Origin: CAYJBH01 sp964370605
Lineage (GTDB): Bacteria > Bacillota > Clostridia > Oscillospirales > Ruminococcaceae
Direction of reading: 5' to 3'
DNA: 64,000 bases
Assembly (NCBI GenBank): GCA_964370605.1
Contig: CAYJJX010000008.1
Coordinates: 1-64,000, forward strand
The position numbers and the translations under genes are program-made. Below the pieces are notes generated by a model. That model did no database searches, was not told the DNA's origin, and saw nothing but the letters and a program-made list of their open reading frames with translations. This document shows positions 16,553 through 25,628 of the stretch, piece after piece. Each line of letters begins with the position of its first letter. Position 1 is the first letter of the stretch.

Positions 16553-16636
16553 TGTTTTTTTCCTATGCAAAAGGGGAGAACTCCCGATTCGAACAAAGAG
16601 TTTTGAACCGAGAGGTGCAAAACATCAGAAAGGATG
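16553..16636 (+). promoter_or_regulatory. Structured leader, copy H (before darA)
   Basis: TGTTTT (16553-16558) pairs with AAAACA (16619-16624), enclosing hairpin GGGAG-AA-CTCCC (16574-16585) and an imperfect hairpin around TTCGAAC/GTTTTGAA (16588-16607). CAGAAAGGATGG follows, with the darA ATG nine bases on. The order of parts is that of copies A-D, but here it is in the promoter-proximal leader of the operon on the plus strand. The primary sequence is not conserved. Confidence 0.5.
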
Positions 16637-16643
16637 GATGCTT

Positions 16644-16967
16644 ATGAAGATGATAACAGCCATAGTGAACAAAGACGATGCAGGTACAGTATCGCACCTG
16701 TTGACTACTGCCGGCTATTCCGTCACCAGAATGGCTACTTCCGGTGGATTTTTGATGGCAGGCAACACGACTTTGATCATAGTAACCGACGACGAAAAGG
16801 TTGATCACGTCATCGAAGTAATTTCCGGCTGTGCAAAACAACACACCGAAGTTATTCCGAGCGGCACGACATTTGGACCCGGCGTATCGGCGGCATATCC
16901 TCTTGAGGTTATGGTCGGCGGTGCTACCATATTTGTGACAAACGTCGAAAGATTTATAAAGATATAG
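16644..16967 (+). CDS. darA: Cyclic di-AMP receptor protein (DarA/PstA, DUF970)
   Basis: Small PII-like trimeric protein of 107 residues that binds the second messenger c-di-AMP. The family pattern is clear: AIVNKDDA near the start, MATSGGFLMAGNTTLII (the ligand loop region) and the DEKVDHVIEVI helix. Start: ATG 16644, after AAAGGATGG; the longer ORF from 16545 reads through the structured leader. It directly precedes holB and ricT, the gene order known from Bacillus and Clostridia, which supports the call. Confidence 0.93.
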   Translation: MKMITAIVNKDDAGTVSHLLTTAGYSVTRMATSGGFLMAGNTTLIIVTDDEKVDHVIEVISGCAKQHTEVIPSGTTFGPGVSAAYPLEVMVGGATIFVTNVERFIKI

Positions 16968-17881
16968 TGAAACTGCTTGACAACGATGAGTTTTATCGTT
17001 CTCTCCAACATCGAAAGGCGGAGGGAACACTTTGTAAAACGAGTTTGATTGTCGCGCCTGACGGGTGCGGCCGAGGGTTTGCGGCTCGAATTTTGGCGGC
17101 ATACCATCTGTGCAGTGATGCAAATGACATCGAGGCCTTTATCCAAAAGCCGAGTAGCGAGGTCATGGTATTAGAAGGCGAAGGCGCTTCCGGCGACATC
17201 AAGATCGATAAAGTGCGAGAGGTGCGCAGGCGAGCATATGAAACATCGCTCGACGGCAAAGGGCGTGTGGTAATTGTCAAGGATGCCGCAGGTCTCAACC
17301 GAAGCTCCGCCAATGCCCTGCTCAAGATAATGGAAGAACCGCCGCAGGGTTTGCTTTTTATCCTCACCGCCTCTTCGGTGGGTGAGCTACCGGCAACGAT
17401 AGTGTCACGGTGCGCAAAATACACTATCTCGCCTGTTTCAGAGGAAACAACACAAAACTATGTAAAAAAAATGAAGCTAACCGCTCGAGAGAGTGAATTG
17501 ATCATTGCCGCATTTGGCGGTCGACTCGGCTCTATCAGGCGGTTTGGTGAGAGAAAAAAACAGCGGAACCTTTTACTGCGAAGCGGCGATGCGGCAGACA
17601 GCGCCATCAAGGGCGGTAGAGACTCAAACTACGCTCTTTTGTTGGCACTTTGCGGCAAAGACAACGACGAGCGCTCCGAGGTTAGGGATCTGCTGTATTG
17701 CGTTTCACGGCTTTTTCTAGCCGCCGCCGACAAAAGATACGGCGACACGGAAAAATATATTTCCTGCTACAAGGCAAACTCCGCCACTAATGCAGCGGCG
17801 GCACTTTTGAAGAGAAACGTCAACAGAAAAACGGTTTTGACCGTCCTGTGTGAAGATATAAAAGAGGCATTTAATGAATAG
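16967..17881 (+). CDS. holB: DNA polymerase III delta' subunit
   Basis: Clamp-loader subunit of 304 residues. The P-loop region reads APDGCGRGFAARIL, where the Walker A lysine is replaced, as expected for the non-ATP-binding delta' subunit. A helix-lid region (GRVVIVKDAAGLNRSSANALLKIMEEPP) and the sensor SRC motif (TIVSRCAKY) are intact. The zinc-binding cysteine cluster found in many homologues is not evident. The start GTG overlaps the darA stop, and the end overlaps ricT by eight bases, so translation is coupled. Confidence 0.9.
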   Translation: MKLLDNDEFYRSLQHRKAEGTLCKTSLIVAPDGCGRGFAARILAAYHLCSDANDIEAFIQKPSSEVMVLEGEGASGDIKIDKVREVRRRAYETSLDGKGRVVIVKDAAGLNRSSANALLKIMEEPPQGLLFILTASSVGELPATIVSRCAKYTISPVSEETTQNYVKKMKLTARESELIIAAFGGRLGSIRRFGERKKQRNLLLRSGDAADSAIKGGRDSNYALLLALCGKDNDERSEVRDLLYCVSRLFLAAADKRYGDTEKYISCYKANSATNAAAALLKRNVNRKTVLTVLCEDIKEAFNE

Positions 17882-18698
17882 AGTTATTACAGTAGAGTTT
17901 AAAAAAGGCGGACGCCCTTATTATTTTGATCCAAACGGAGCCGAGATCAAGACGGACGAGTGGGTCATTGTTGAGACCGTACAGGGTGAGTCGTGCGGGC
18001 ATGTGACGCAGGGCAATCACCCACCGTCGCAGGGTTTCAACAAACAACTAAAGAAAGTTTTGCGCATAGCCACCGACGACGACATAAAGCGTGTAAAGCA
18101 AAACCGCAAGAAAGAGGCCGAGGCTTTTGAAATATGTCTCGACAAGGTTGTCAAACACAAACTCAGCATGAATCTCGTCGACTGTGAAATGAGCTTTGAC
18201 GGCAGCAAGCTGTTATTCTATTTCACATCAGAAGGTCGCGTGGATTTTCGCGAACTGGTCAAGGATCTTGCCTCAACATTTCATACTCGCATCGAACTCC
18301 GCCAGATAGGTGTTCGTGACGAGAGCAAAATGGTTGGCGGAATTGCTGTCTGTGGTCAACCTTTTTGTTGCAATCGCTTTTTGAACGATTTCATGCCGGT
18401 CTCCATCAAGATGGCAAAAGAACAAGGGTTGTCACTCAACCCCTCCAAGATAAGCGGCAGTTGCGGCCGCCTCATGTGCTGTCTGAGCTATGAGCACGAG
18501 GCATATAAACATCTGAACACCATAACCCCCGCGGTGGGTTCGTTTGTTTCCACTCCGGACGGCGAAGGTGACATTATCGATTGTAACGTTATCTCCGGCA
18601 ACCTTAAGGTAAAACTGAAAAATCAAGCCGCGGTACGAGTTTTCAACCGTGATGAGATAACCGTCATTACCGCCGCAAAACGAGGAAAACGCAGATAA
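17874..18698 (+). CDS. ricT: PSP1-domain regulatory iron-sulfur protein RicT (YaaT)
   Basis: PSP1 C-terminal domain protein of 274 residues. In Bacillus subtilis RicT forms a complex with RicA and RicF that binds iron-sulfur clusters and affects RNase Y processing and phosphorelay output. The cysteine-rich signature is complete: CGQPFCCNRFL (about 160) and SGSCGRLMCCLSYEH (about 197). It overlaps holB and ends the operon before degV. RicA and RicF homologues were not seen in this window. Confidence 0.93.
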   Translation: MNRVITVEFKKGGRPYYFDPNGAEIKTDEWVIVETVQGESCGHVTQGNHPPSQGFNKQLKKVLRIATDDDIKRVKQNRKKEAEAFEICLDKVVKHKLSMNLVDCEMSFDGSKLLFYFTSEGRVDFRELVKDLASTFHTRIELRQIGVRDESKMVGGIAVCGQPFCCNRFLNDFMPVSIKMAKEQGLSLNPSKISGSCGRLMCCLSYEHEAYKHLNTITPAVGSFVSTPDGEGDIIDCNVISGNLKVKLKNQAAVRVFNRDEITVITAAKRGKRR

Positions 18699-18742
18699 GT
18701 TAATAAAGAATATCAGATATAACGAGAAAGGATTTGTCTTTT

Positions 18743-19570
18743 ATGATTAGGTTAGTTACCGAGAGCACCTGCGATATCCCTATGAACGAAGCAAAAAGTA
18801 TGGGGCTTCATCTGATTCCGATGAAACTTTATTTTGGAGATGATGAATACATCGACAAAATCACCATCACCACCTCTGAATTTTATGAAAAACTTGCAGC
18901 GTCCGACACAACTCCCACCACCGTGTTGACCGGTCCTGCAGAATTTGCCGACATATTTGAGCAATACAAAGACGATACTATCATCGTCTTGCTGATTTCA
19001 AAAGAGCTCAGCGGTACATTCAACTCCGCTTGTCTTGCAAAAGAGGAGAGCGGTCGTGACGATATTTTTATCGTTGACGGGCGGTCGGTAACCATCGGAA
19101 ATCAGCTTTTGATACGCGAGGCATGTCGTATGAGAGACGACGGCGAGAGTGCCGAAAACATTGTGTCACGTCTGAAATATCTTTCGGAGCACATTGAAAT
19201 CACAGCCACCATCGACACACTGGAATATCTTGTCAAGGGCGGTCGAATCTCCAGCTTTTCAGGATTCGTTGGCGGCGTACTCAATCTCAAACCGATCATC
19301 CGTGTTAAAAACGGCCTCGTCACCACCATTGGAAAACAACGGGGAAGCAAAAAAGCCTACGACTACCTTTGTAGCGAAATTGAGGCACGCCGAGACAAGA
19401 ACTTCACCGCCATTGCTGGCTATTCACAAGATTCCTCCAAGATGAACGAACTCTGTGAGTTTTTGGAAATATCTCCGCACGACAACGTCTGTGAAATCGG
19501 CAGCGTCATCGGTGTCCATGCAGGCCCCGGCATTATCGGCGTAGGATACATATCGAACACAAAAGACTAA
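18743..19570 (+). CDS. DegV family fatty acid-binding protein
   Basis: 275-residue DegV/FakB-type protein that binds a fatty acid for phosphorylation by a FakA-type kinase. The N-terminus MIRLVTESTCDIP and the loop DTTPTTVLTGPAEF match the family, as do LSGTFNSACLA and the C-terminal IGVHAGPGIIGVGYI, which lines the acyl pocket. Start: ATG 18743, ten bases after AGAAAGGA; the TTG at 18734 is too close. It follows ricT by 44 bases and is followed by a strong terminator. Confidence 0.92.
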   Translation: MIRLVTESTCDIPMNEAKSMGLHLIPMKLYFGDDEYIDKITITTSEFYEKLAASDTTPTTVLTGPAEFADIFEQYKDDTIIVLLISKELSGTFNSACLAKEESGRDDIFIVDGRSVTIGNQLLIREACRMRDDGESAENIVSRLKYLSEHIEITATIDTLEYLVKGGRISSFSGFVGGVLNLKPIIRVKNGLVTTIGKQRGSKKAYDYLCSEIEARRDKNFTAIAGYSQDSSKMNELCEFLEISPHDNVCEIGSVIGVHAGPGIIGVGYISNTKD

Positions 19571-19594
19571 TATAGTCAAACCACTCCAAAATAC

Positions 19595-19636
19595 AAAAAA
19601 GATGAAGGACGGCATCTGCCGCCCTTCATCTTTTTT
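19595..19636. terminator. Bidirectional intrinsic terminator
   Basis: Stem GATGAAGG-CGGC / GCCG-CCTTCATC with A6 on the left and T6 on the right. It separates the convergent degV and UroD-family genes and would work on both strands. Confidence 0.92.
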
Positions 19637-19642
19637 GTTGTG

Positions 19643-20701
19643 CTATCTCTTTCCCATCTCCATATAAAACTCTTGATACCAAAGACAATTGTCGATTGGA
19701 GTATTTGACGGAATGTGGTTGCCTACCGCCATGAAGAATCCCGGATATTTCTTTCCTATATCCATGCAGCGTTTGACCTCGGCGCGGATATCTTCCTTCG
19801 TTCCGGTCAGCAGGATTCTCGTGTCGGCATTGCCGACAAAAGAATGAGTTTTTCCGTATTTGTCGGCGATGTACTGCATATCGGTAGTCGGCTCCATGAC
19901 AAAGCCATGAACTCCGCAATCGGCAATATCGTCGATAAATTCCGTAAAGGTGCCGTCTGAGGTGTAGAGCAGTTTTTTGCCCGACTCAAGCACCGGCTCA
20001 AACATCTTTTTGTAGCTCGGAAACAGGAAACGACGGTACCACTCTGGTGCGATGAATGCACCCGAGGTCCAGACAATGTCATCATGTGCCATTATGACCG
20101 GTGACTTACACTTCGCCAAGGCGCTATAAAACGGCTTCATCCATTCGGCATAACGTTCTGTCAAATGCCCGAACTCCTCGGCATCAACACCTGCCGACAT
20201 GAGCAGCATATCCCAGCCTAGCATATCGATCAATCCCGACATGCAGGTGATATATGTGCCGACCATATTCACTGCGTCCGGCATATTTTTACACTTCATA
20301 TCATATGCATCGTCAAAAACCTTGATCAACTCTTCCTCGGTGTATTTTGGAAGCTTCGCAACAGGGTCAAAAGCCAATACATCGTCTATGTCCTCAAATG
20401 CCGCACCGCCCATTTCACGAAAATCAGAACCGCTTTGCTCATACACCGCATGGCCCATGTCGGTGTAATAGTCTCCGAGAAAGTGATGGTTGATGGTAGT
20501 ACCCCACGCAAAATCAAAGTTCCACGCATCATAAAAAGCGTGTTGCGCACGAAGTTTATCCTCTGCCGACGAGTCTGCATTCACCTTTATTTTCGTCACA
20601 GCCTCGATCAAAGCCCAATGACTGTGTATCGAATATTCGGTGCGCGGTACTCGGTCGGTCATCTCAAGATTGAGCGCCGCCATTCCATAGCTGTAAGACA
20701 T
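19643..20701 (-). CDS. Uroporphyrinogen decarboxylase-family protein (MtaA/CmuA-like)
   Basis: 352-residue TIM-barrel protein of the UroD superfamily. In anaerobes most such stand-alone members are methyltransferases acting on corrinoid proteins or thiols, not haem enzymes. Visible features: N-terminal LEMTDRVPRTEYSIHSHW, MAHDDIVWTSGAFIAPEWYRRFLFP in the middle and GVHGFVMEPTTDMQYIADKYG with FVGNADTRILLTG towards the C-terminus. No corrinoid-protein or methyltransferase partner is next to it; the B12-type radical SAM operon starts 260 bases away on the opposite strand. Substrate unknown. Confidence 0.82.
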   Translation of the reverse strand: MSYSYGMAALNLEMTDRVPRTEYSIHSHWALIEAVTKIKVNADSSAEDKLRAQHAFYDAWNFDFAWGTTINHHFLGDYYTDMGHAVYEQSGSDFREMGGAAFEDIDDVLAFDPVAKLPKYTEEELIKVFDDAYDMKCKNMPDAVNMVGTYITCMSGLIDMLGWDMLLMSAGVDAEEFGHLTERYAEWMKPFYSALAKCKSPVIMAHDDIVWTSGAFIAPEWYRRFLFPSYKKMFEPVLESGKKLLYTSDGTFTEFIDDIADCGVHGFVMEPTTDMQYIADKYGKTHSFVGNADTRILLTGTKEDIRAEVKRCMDIGKKYPGFFMAVGNHIPSNTPIDNCLWYQEFYMEMGKR

Positions 20702-20905
20702 AACCTGGTTCCCTTCTCCGATAATAATAAACTAAATAAAAACGTTGTTGTGCTTGTACTAAAATGCAAATATTCTCTTTGTATCTTTGAAAGCAGAAGT
20801 ACATTAACACACATTTCGCGTTCAGTATAGCATAGCTTACCCTTTCCTTCAAGAGTAAAAAAGAGTTATATTTGCACATATATATTATAAGTATGTCGCA
20901 GTATG

Positions 20906-20934
20906 TTGAACTTTCTGTTTTTATATGATAAAAT
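20906..20934 (+). promoter_or_regulatory. Sigma-A promoter of the radical SAM operon
   Basis: TTGAAC (20906-20911), 17-base spacer, TAAAAT (20929-20934), with GGGAGCC seven bases before the first ATG. The only promoter recognised for the ten-kilobase operon. Confidence 0.8.
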
Positions 20935-20963
20935 TAAATAAAAGAACATAGGGAGCCGACGTA

Positions 20964-22247
20964 ATGAACGTACTTTTTATACATGTTTGGAACCCGGAAG
21001 ATAGAAGCTATCGCGGAACATTTTCAAAACTGCTCAGCTACCCTTCGCTCACCCTCCCGACACTTGCCTCACTCGTGCCGAGTGAGCTAAGCGCAAACAT
21101 CACACTCTGTGATGAAATTTGCCAAAAAGTGAACTATGACAAAGAAAAATATGACGTGGTCGGCCTGTCCTTTGACACCGCCTCGTCCGATCAGGCATAT
21201 CGTCATGCGGCAGAGTTCAAAAAAAGAGGCGCACATATTGTCTGCGGTGGCTATCACACCTCCTCTTTGCCGGAGGAGGTCTTGCTCCACTCTGACAGCA
21301 TCATCGTCGGTGCCGGTGAGGTTTCCATGCCACAGTTTTTTCTTGATTTTGCAAAAGGCGAAACCAAAAGGGTCTATGACGATCAGGACTATGACCCTGC
21401 GCTGATCGACATTCCAAAAAGGAACCTTCAAAACCGCCGAAAAAGTTTGAATATTCCCACCATTGTTGCCGACCGAGGATGCGACAACCGATGTGACTTT
21501 TGCGCCATCAGCCAGATGTGGCGAAGCAATCCCCGACCCATTGCAAACGTGGTGCAGGAAATTTGCTCACTCAAAACGGATAAACTCATCTTTTTTGATC
21601 CCAACTTCTTTCGTCCGAGAGAATATGCACTGGAGCTGATGTCGGAGCTGGAAAAACTGAACGTGCGCTGGGCGTGCAACTCTACGGCAGACGTGGCATT
21701 TGACGATGAACTGCTCACCGCCGCCCGAAAAAGCCGATGCACCGGCGTGTTGATCGGCTTTGAGTCGCTGTGTGAAGACAGCCTTTTGGACGTGAAAAAA
21801 CGCTACCACAACACCGACAAGTATAAAGAGATTGTCGACAGGATGCACAGTTATAAACTATCGGTCAACGGGTGTTTTGTTCTGGGATTTGATCACGACA
21901 CGCAGGAACAGCTGTTGCAGATGCCTCAAAAGGTAGACTACCTCGGCCTTGACATGGTGCGCTACGCAATACTGACCCCACTCCCCGGCTCCAAAATATT
22001 CAACGATCTCGACTCGCAGGGCAGAATCGTCACAAAAGACTGGTCAAAATACAACCAAAAATGTGCCGTTTTTCAACCGAAACACATGAGCCCAAAGCGC
22101 CTCGAAGAGATCAGTGAAATTGTATGGCGAGAATCTTACAGCTGGAAGAGGGTGCTTTCCCGTGCCAAAAACGCAAATAACAGTGCCCTGATCGAGCGTG
22201 CCGTTCTGCTCGGCGCGAATGTTGGTTTCAAATTCTGCGGATATTGA
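20964..22247 (+). CDS. B12-binding-type radical SAM protein 1 (subtype A)
   Basis: 427 residues. Residues 1-about 150 form a Rossmann-like cobalamin-binding-type domain (VVGLSFDTAS, GGYHTSSLPEEV, HSDSIIVGAGEV) without the DxHxxG corrinoid motif; residues 165-370 form a radical SAM barrel with CX3CX2C at C173, C177, C180 (DRGCDNRCDFC). The C-terminus has TPLPGSKIFNDL. Such enzymes of the P-methylase/BchE class usually methylate or cyclise unreactive carbons. First gene of the operon, with gaps of 11 bases or less to its followers. The N-terminus (GTFSKLLSYPSLTL) is shared with protein 4, not with 2, 3 or 5. Substrate unknown. Confidence 0.88.
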   Translation: MNVLFIHVWNPEDRSYRGTFSKLLSYPSLTLPTLASLVPSELSANITLCDEICQKVNYDKEKYDVVGLSFDTASSDQAYRHAAEFKKRGAHIVCGGYHTSSLPEEVLLHSDSIIVGAGEVSMPQFFLDFAKGETKRVYDDQDYDPALIDIPKRNLQNRRKSLNIPTIVADRGCDNRCDFCAISQMWRSNPRPIANVVQEICSLKTDKLIFFDPNFFRPREYALELMSELEKLNVRWACNSTADVAFDDELLTAARKSRCTGVLIGFESLCEDSLLDVKKRYHNTDKYKEIVDRMHSYKLSVNGCFVLGFDHDTQEQLLQMPQKVDYLGLDMVRYAILTPLPGSKIFNDLDSQGRIVTKDWSKYNQKCAVFQPKHMSPKRLEEISEIVWRESYSWKRVLSRAKNANNSALIERAVLLGANVGFKFCGY

Positions 22248-22258
22248 TTGAGGTTTTG

Positions 22259-23563
22259 ATGAAAATAACCGTCATAAAGGTAGGCATGTCACAGGGCAAA
22301 GGGTATGATGCTCTGCGCCCTGTCCTGTTTGAAATCATCGCCTCGCTGTTGCCACCCGACGTGAAGGCGCAGTATCTCGATGACCGCAAAGAAGATCTTC
22401 CAAAACACCTTGACAGCGATGTCATCGCGCTTTCGTTTGATACTTTTTGTGCCAAACGGGCATACGCCCTCGCAAAACGTTATAAAACAAACTCTAACAC
22501 CATCATTATGGGCGGTTTTCATCCGAGCGCCTGTCCCGACGAGGCACTCGAACACTGTGATGCCGTTTTGCTTGGCGATGCAGAGGGGAGCTGGCCGGAA
22601 TTCCTCGACGATATCAAAAACGGTCGGCTGAAAAAGGTTTATGATGCAAGAAATAAAGGCTGTGCCATGTCGGTGCTTTGCTCCAATCGCCACAACCTCT
22701 ATAAAAGCCAATATCTTCCGCTTGGCCTTGTGCAGTTTTCAAGAGGTTGCAAATTCAGGTGCGATTTTTGCAGTATAAAAACCATGTATCCCGGCACGGT
22801 GCAACAAAAACCGATTGACGACATTGTACTTGAAATTACCGCCGCAAAAGAACGTTTTCTTTTTTTCATCGACGACAATATCTTCTACGACGAAAAAAGT
22901 GCGGCGGAACTTTTTTTCGCAATACGTCCGCTGAAAAAAAAGTGGGTGTGCCAGATCAGTCTTGAAATCGCTTCCAACCATCGACTGCTTGAGCTGATGC
23001 GCAAAAGCGGCTGCATCTGCGTGCTGATCGGGTTTGAAAGCCTCGACACCAAAAACCTTGAGGCGATGGGCAAAAGTGCAAATCTGCTGATAAACGACTA
23101 TGAAAAGGCGATAGCGAACCTAAATTCCCATCGTTTCATGGTCTATGGCACCTTTGTGGTGGGGTACGACCGAGACGATGAGAACACCGCGGCACAGCTT
23201 TGCGACTTTGCGATAAAGCAAAAATTGGCGGTTGCAAACTTCAACCCGTTGATACCGTTCCCCTCGACTAATCTCTATGACCGTCTAAAAGGCGAAAACC
23301 GCCTGCTTCACGGCGACAAATGGTGGCTAAGTGAAGATTTTTGTTATGGCGACACGGCATTTGTGCCACACGGCATGTTGCCTGAACAGCTGAAAAATTC
23401 CTGCAAAGAGGCACGATATCGCTTCTATGGCGCAAAAAATATTCTCGCCCGTCTGCCGTTTCACATAAAACTCGGCCTGAGGCAAGCGTGGTATTTTCTT
23501 TTGGTTAATATCATTTCGGGGCTGGAAATTAGACGAAAACAGGGTGCAAAGTTAGGAGAATAG
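22259..23563 (+). CDS. B12-binding-type radical SAM protein 2 (subtype B)
   Basis: 434 residues: N-terminal Rossmann-like domain (DVIALSFDTFCAKRAY, MGGFHPSACPDEA), then a radical SAM domain with C164, C168, C171 in SRGCKFRCDFC. The C-terminal part has FPSTNLYDRLKGENRLL followed by WWLSEDFCYGD, a motif shared with proteins 3 and 5. Start: ATG 22259 after TTGAGG; the ORF start at 22244 would overlap the preceding stop and has no ribosome binding site. C-terminal helices are basic. Function unknown; see protein 1 for the operon. Confidence 0.87.
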   Translation: MKITVIKVGMSQGKGYDALRPVLFEIIASLLPPDVKAQYLDDRKEDLPKHLDSDVIALSFDTFCAKRAYALAKRYKTNSNTIIMGGFHPSACPDEALEHCDAVLLGDAEGSWPEFLDDIKNGRLKKVYDARNKGCAMSVLCSNRHNLYKSQYLPLGLVQFSRGCKFRCDFCSIKTMYPGTVQQKPIDDIVLEITAAKERFLFFIDDNIFYDEKSAAELFFAIRPLKKKWVCQISLEIASNHRLLELMRKSGCICVLIGFESLDTKNLEAMGKSANLLINDYEKAIANLNSHRFMVYGTFVVGYDRDDENTAAQLCDFAIKQKLAVANFNPLIPFPSTNLYDRLKGENRLLHGDKWWLSEDFCYGDTAFVPHGMLPEQLKNSCKEARYRFYGAKNILARLPFHIKLGLRQAWYFLLVNIISGLEIRRKQGAKLGE

Positions 23564-24922
23564 ATGACACTGACCTTGATAAAACCGAATATCGGACGCA
23601 AAGGACACAGCATGTATGTCGACGAGGGACGCATGGAACCTCTTCAGCTCGGCATATTAGCGGCGCTGACCCCGAGTGACGTGACCGTAAAGCTTTATGA
23701 CGATCGCTGTGAGGCGATACCTTATCACGAAAAACCGGATCTTGTTGCCATCACGGTCGAGACGTTCACTGCCCGCCGCGCATATGAAATTAGCAAAGAA
23801 TACAGACGGTTGGGTGTGCCGGTCGTGCTGGGCGGTATGCACATTACCCTTTTGCCGCAAGAAGCCGAGCAACATGCTGACAGCATCATCATCGGCGATG
23901 CAGAGTCGGTCTGGGTCGAGATGATTGAGGACGCAAGACAGTCAAGGCTAAAAAAACGATATGTCGCAGAGCAATGTGAAATACCACAAAAAGGTGTGGT
24001 GACCCGTCGAGATCTTTTTGAGGGGAAAGGATATCTTCCGATAACACTGCTGCAATTTTCGCGCGGATGCCGCAACAACTGTCATTTTTGTGCCTCCACC
24101 GCATATTTCAAAGGCAAGCATTACTGCCGCCCTGTCGATGAAGTGGTTGCCGAGATCAAGGCACAAAAGCGCCGACTGCTCTTTTTTGTGGACGACAACA
24201 TTGTGTCGAACAAAGAAAAAGCAAAAGAACTTTTTCGTGCCCTCATTCCACTTCGGGTGCGCTGGGTCAGTCAGGCAAGCATGGACATGCTGGAGGACGA
24301 CGAGCTGATGAGGCTGATGGTCAAGAGCGGTTGCCTTGGCCATGTAGTCGGATTTGAGTCTATCAACGACGAGAATGTCGAGGAGATGAACAAAAAAACA
24401 AATGTCGGCGGCGCAAAAAAACAATATCGAGAAGAAATACAAAAACTTCGCTCTTATGGACTACAAACCTGGGCGGCGTTCACGGTAGGATATGACGGCG
24501 ACACTACCCAAAGTTTGGAGCAGACCTGCAAATTTGCAATTGACAACAAGTTCACCTTTGCGGCTTTCAACATTCTGATGCCATACCCTGCGACACCGCT
24601 CTATGAAAAAATGAAAGAGGAGGGGCGACTGCTGTATGACGGCAGATGGTGGTTGCATGAGGATTATCGCTTCAACCACGCCTCCTATCTCCCCAAAAAC
24701 ATGACACCACAACAGTTGACCGAGACATCGTTTGGCTGTCGAGCACAGTTCAACAGCAAGGGCTCCATCTTCAAAAGGGCACTGGATTTCAAGACAAACA
24801 TGCGCACCCCCTATCGTTTTATCACATACCTGCTATACAACCCCCTTTTCCGCAAAGAGGTGTTCAAAAAGCAGGGCATGAGTTTTGGGCTATCCGATTC
24901 CTCTGAAAGCGCGGAGGTATAG
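23564..24922 (+). CDS. B12-binding-type radical SAM protein 3 (subtype B)
   Basis: 452 residues; begins with ATG directly after the stop of protein 2, so translation is likely coupled. The N-terminal domain carries DEGRMEPLQLGILAAL, YDDRCEAIPY and ITVETFTARRAYEI, close to protein 5. Radical SAM cysteines C169, C173, C176 lie in SRGCRNNCHFC. The C-terminal WWLHEDYRFNH block matches proteins 2 and 5. The last 60 residues (MRTPYRFITYLLYNPLFR) are hydrophobic and basic and could touch the membrane; this is inference. Confidence 0.88.
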   Translation: MTLTLIKPNIGRKGHSMYVDEGRMEPLQLGILAALTPSDVTVKLYDDRCEAIPYHEKPDLVAITVETFTARRAYEISKEYRRLGVPVVLGGMHITLLPQEAEQHADSIIIGDAESVWVEMIEDARQSRLKKRYVAEQCEIPQKGVVTRRDLFEGKGYLPITLLQFSRGCRNNCHFCASTAYFKGKHYCRPVDEVVAEIKAQKRRLLFFVDDNIVSNKEKAKELFRALIPLRVRWVSQASMDMLEDDELMRLMVKSGCLGHVVGFESINDENVEEMNKKTNVGGAKKQYREEIQKLRSYGLQTWAAFTVGYDGDTTQSLEQTCKFAIDNKFTFAAFNILMPYPATPLYEKMKEEGRLLYDGRWWLHEDYRFNHASYLPKNMTPQQLTETSFGCRAQFNSKGSIFKRALDFKTNMRTPYRFITYLLYNPLFRKEVFKKQGMSFGLSDSSESAEV

Positions 24923-24923
24923 C

Positions 24924-25628
24924 ATGTCGGTACTTGATGGAAAGATTGTCCCAACCCAGCAGCTCGGCACTGCCGACAAAGAAAGAATGTTCTCGCTGAT
25001 GGACATGTTTTTTGAAAACATGGTGTATGAAACATTTATAAGCGACCTTGAAAAGAAAGACTACTGCATCGTGCTGTTTGATCAAAGCGGTGTTATACAG
25101 GGGTTTTCCACACAGCAGATCATTCGACTTGATGTGGACGGGAAAGTGATAAACGGCGTTTTTTCCGGCGACACCATCGTCCACAAGGATTTTTGGAAGA
25201 CTCGTCATCCTCTCTTTTCGGTGTTCGGCACATTTTTTGAGCGGTACAGCCGAGACTTTGAGGAATTCTATTGGTTTTTAATTTGCAAAGGCTATAAGAC
25301 CTATAAAATCCTGCCCACCTTTTTCAATGAATTCTATCCTGTCTGTGATGCCGAGACCCCGCCCGAACTCAAACGAATAATAGATGCTTTCGGTGAGAGC
25401 TATTCCGGCGACTACAACAGCGACAGCGGCGTGGTGGAATATCAAAGTACAAAGGACCGATTAAGAAGCGGTGTTGCAGATGTCGTCGGCTCAAAGCTCA
25501 ACAACAAACACACCGCCTTTTTCGTGCAAAAAAACCCCGGTCACACACTCGGACACGATCTTGTCTGCATCACTTCACTTCGAAAACACAACTATCAATC
25601 GAGCAAAGAGGCGATAATATGGGGTTAG
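24924..25628 (+). CDS. GNAT-like protein associated with GH3 ligase
   Basis: 234 residues starting MSVLDGKIVPTQQLGTADKE. No confident Pfam match, but the pattern of IVPT..L...DK..MF.LMD, then CIVLFDQSGVIQGFSTQQII (a beta strand with a turn), suggests an acyl-CoA N-acyltransferase-type fold, perhaps of the N-acyl-amino-acid synthase kind. Start: ATG 24924, one base after the previous stop; the ORF from 24885 overlaps protein 3. It overlaps the GH3 gene by ten bases, which links the two functionally. Enzymatic role is not shown. Confidence 0.65.
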   Translation: MSVLDGKIVPTQQLGTADKERMFSLMDMFFENMVYETFISDLEKKDYCIVLFDQSGVIQGFSTQQIIRLDVDGKVINGVFSGDTIVHKDFWKTRHPLFSVFGTFFERYSRDFEEFYWFLICKGYKTYKILPTFFNEFYPVCDAETPPELKRIIDAFGESYSGDYNSDSGVVEYQSTKDRLRSGVADVVGSKLNNKHTAFFVQKNPGHTLGHDLVCITSLRKHNYQSSKEAIIWG

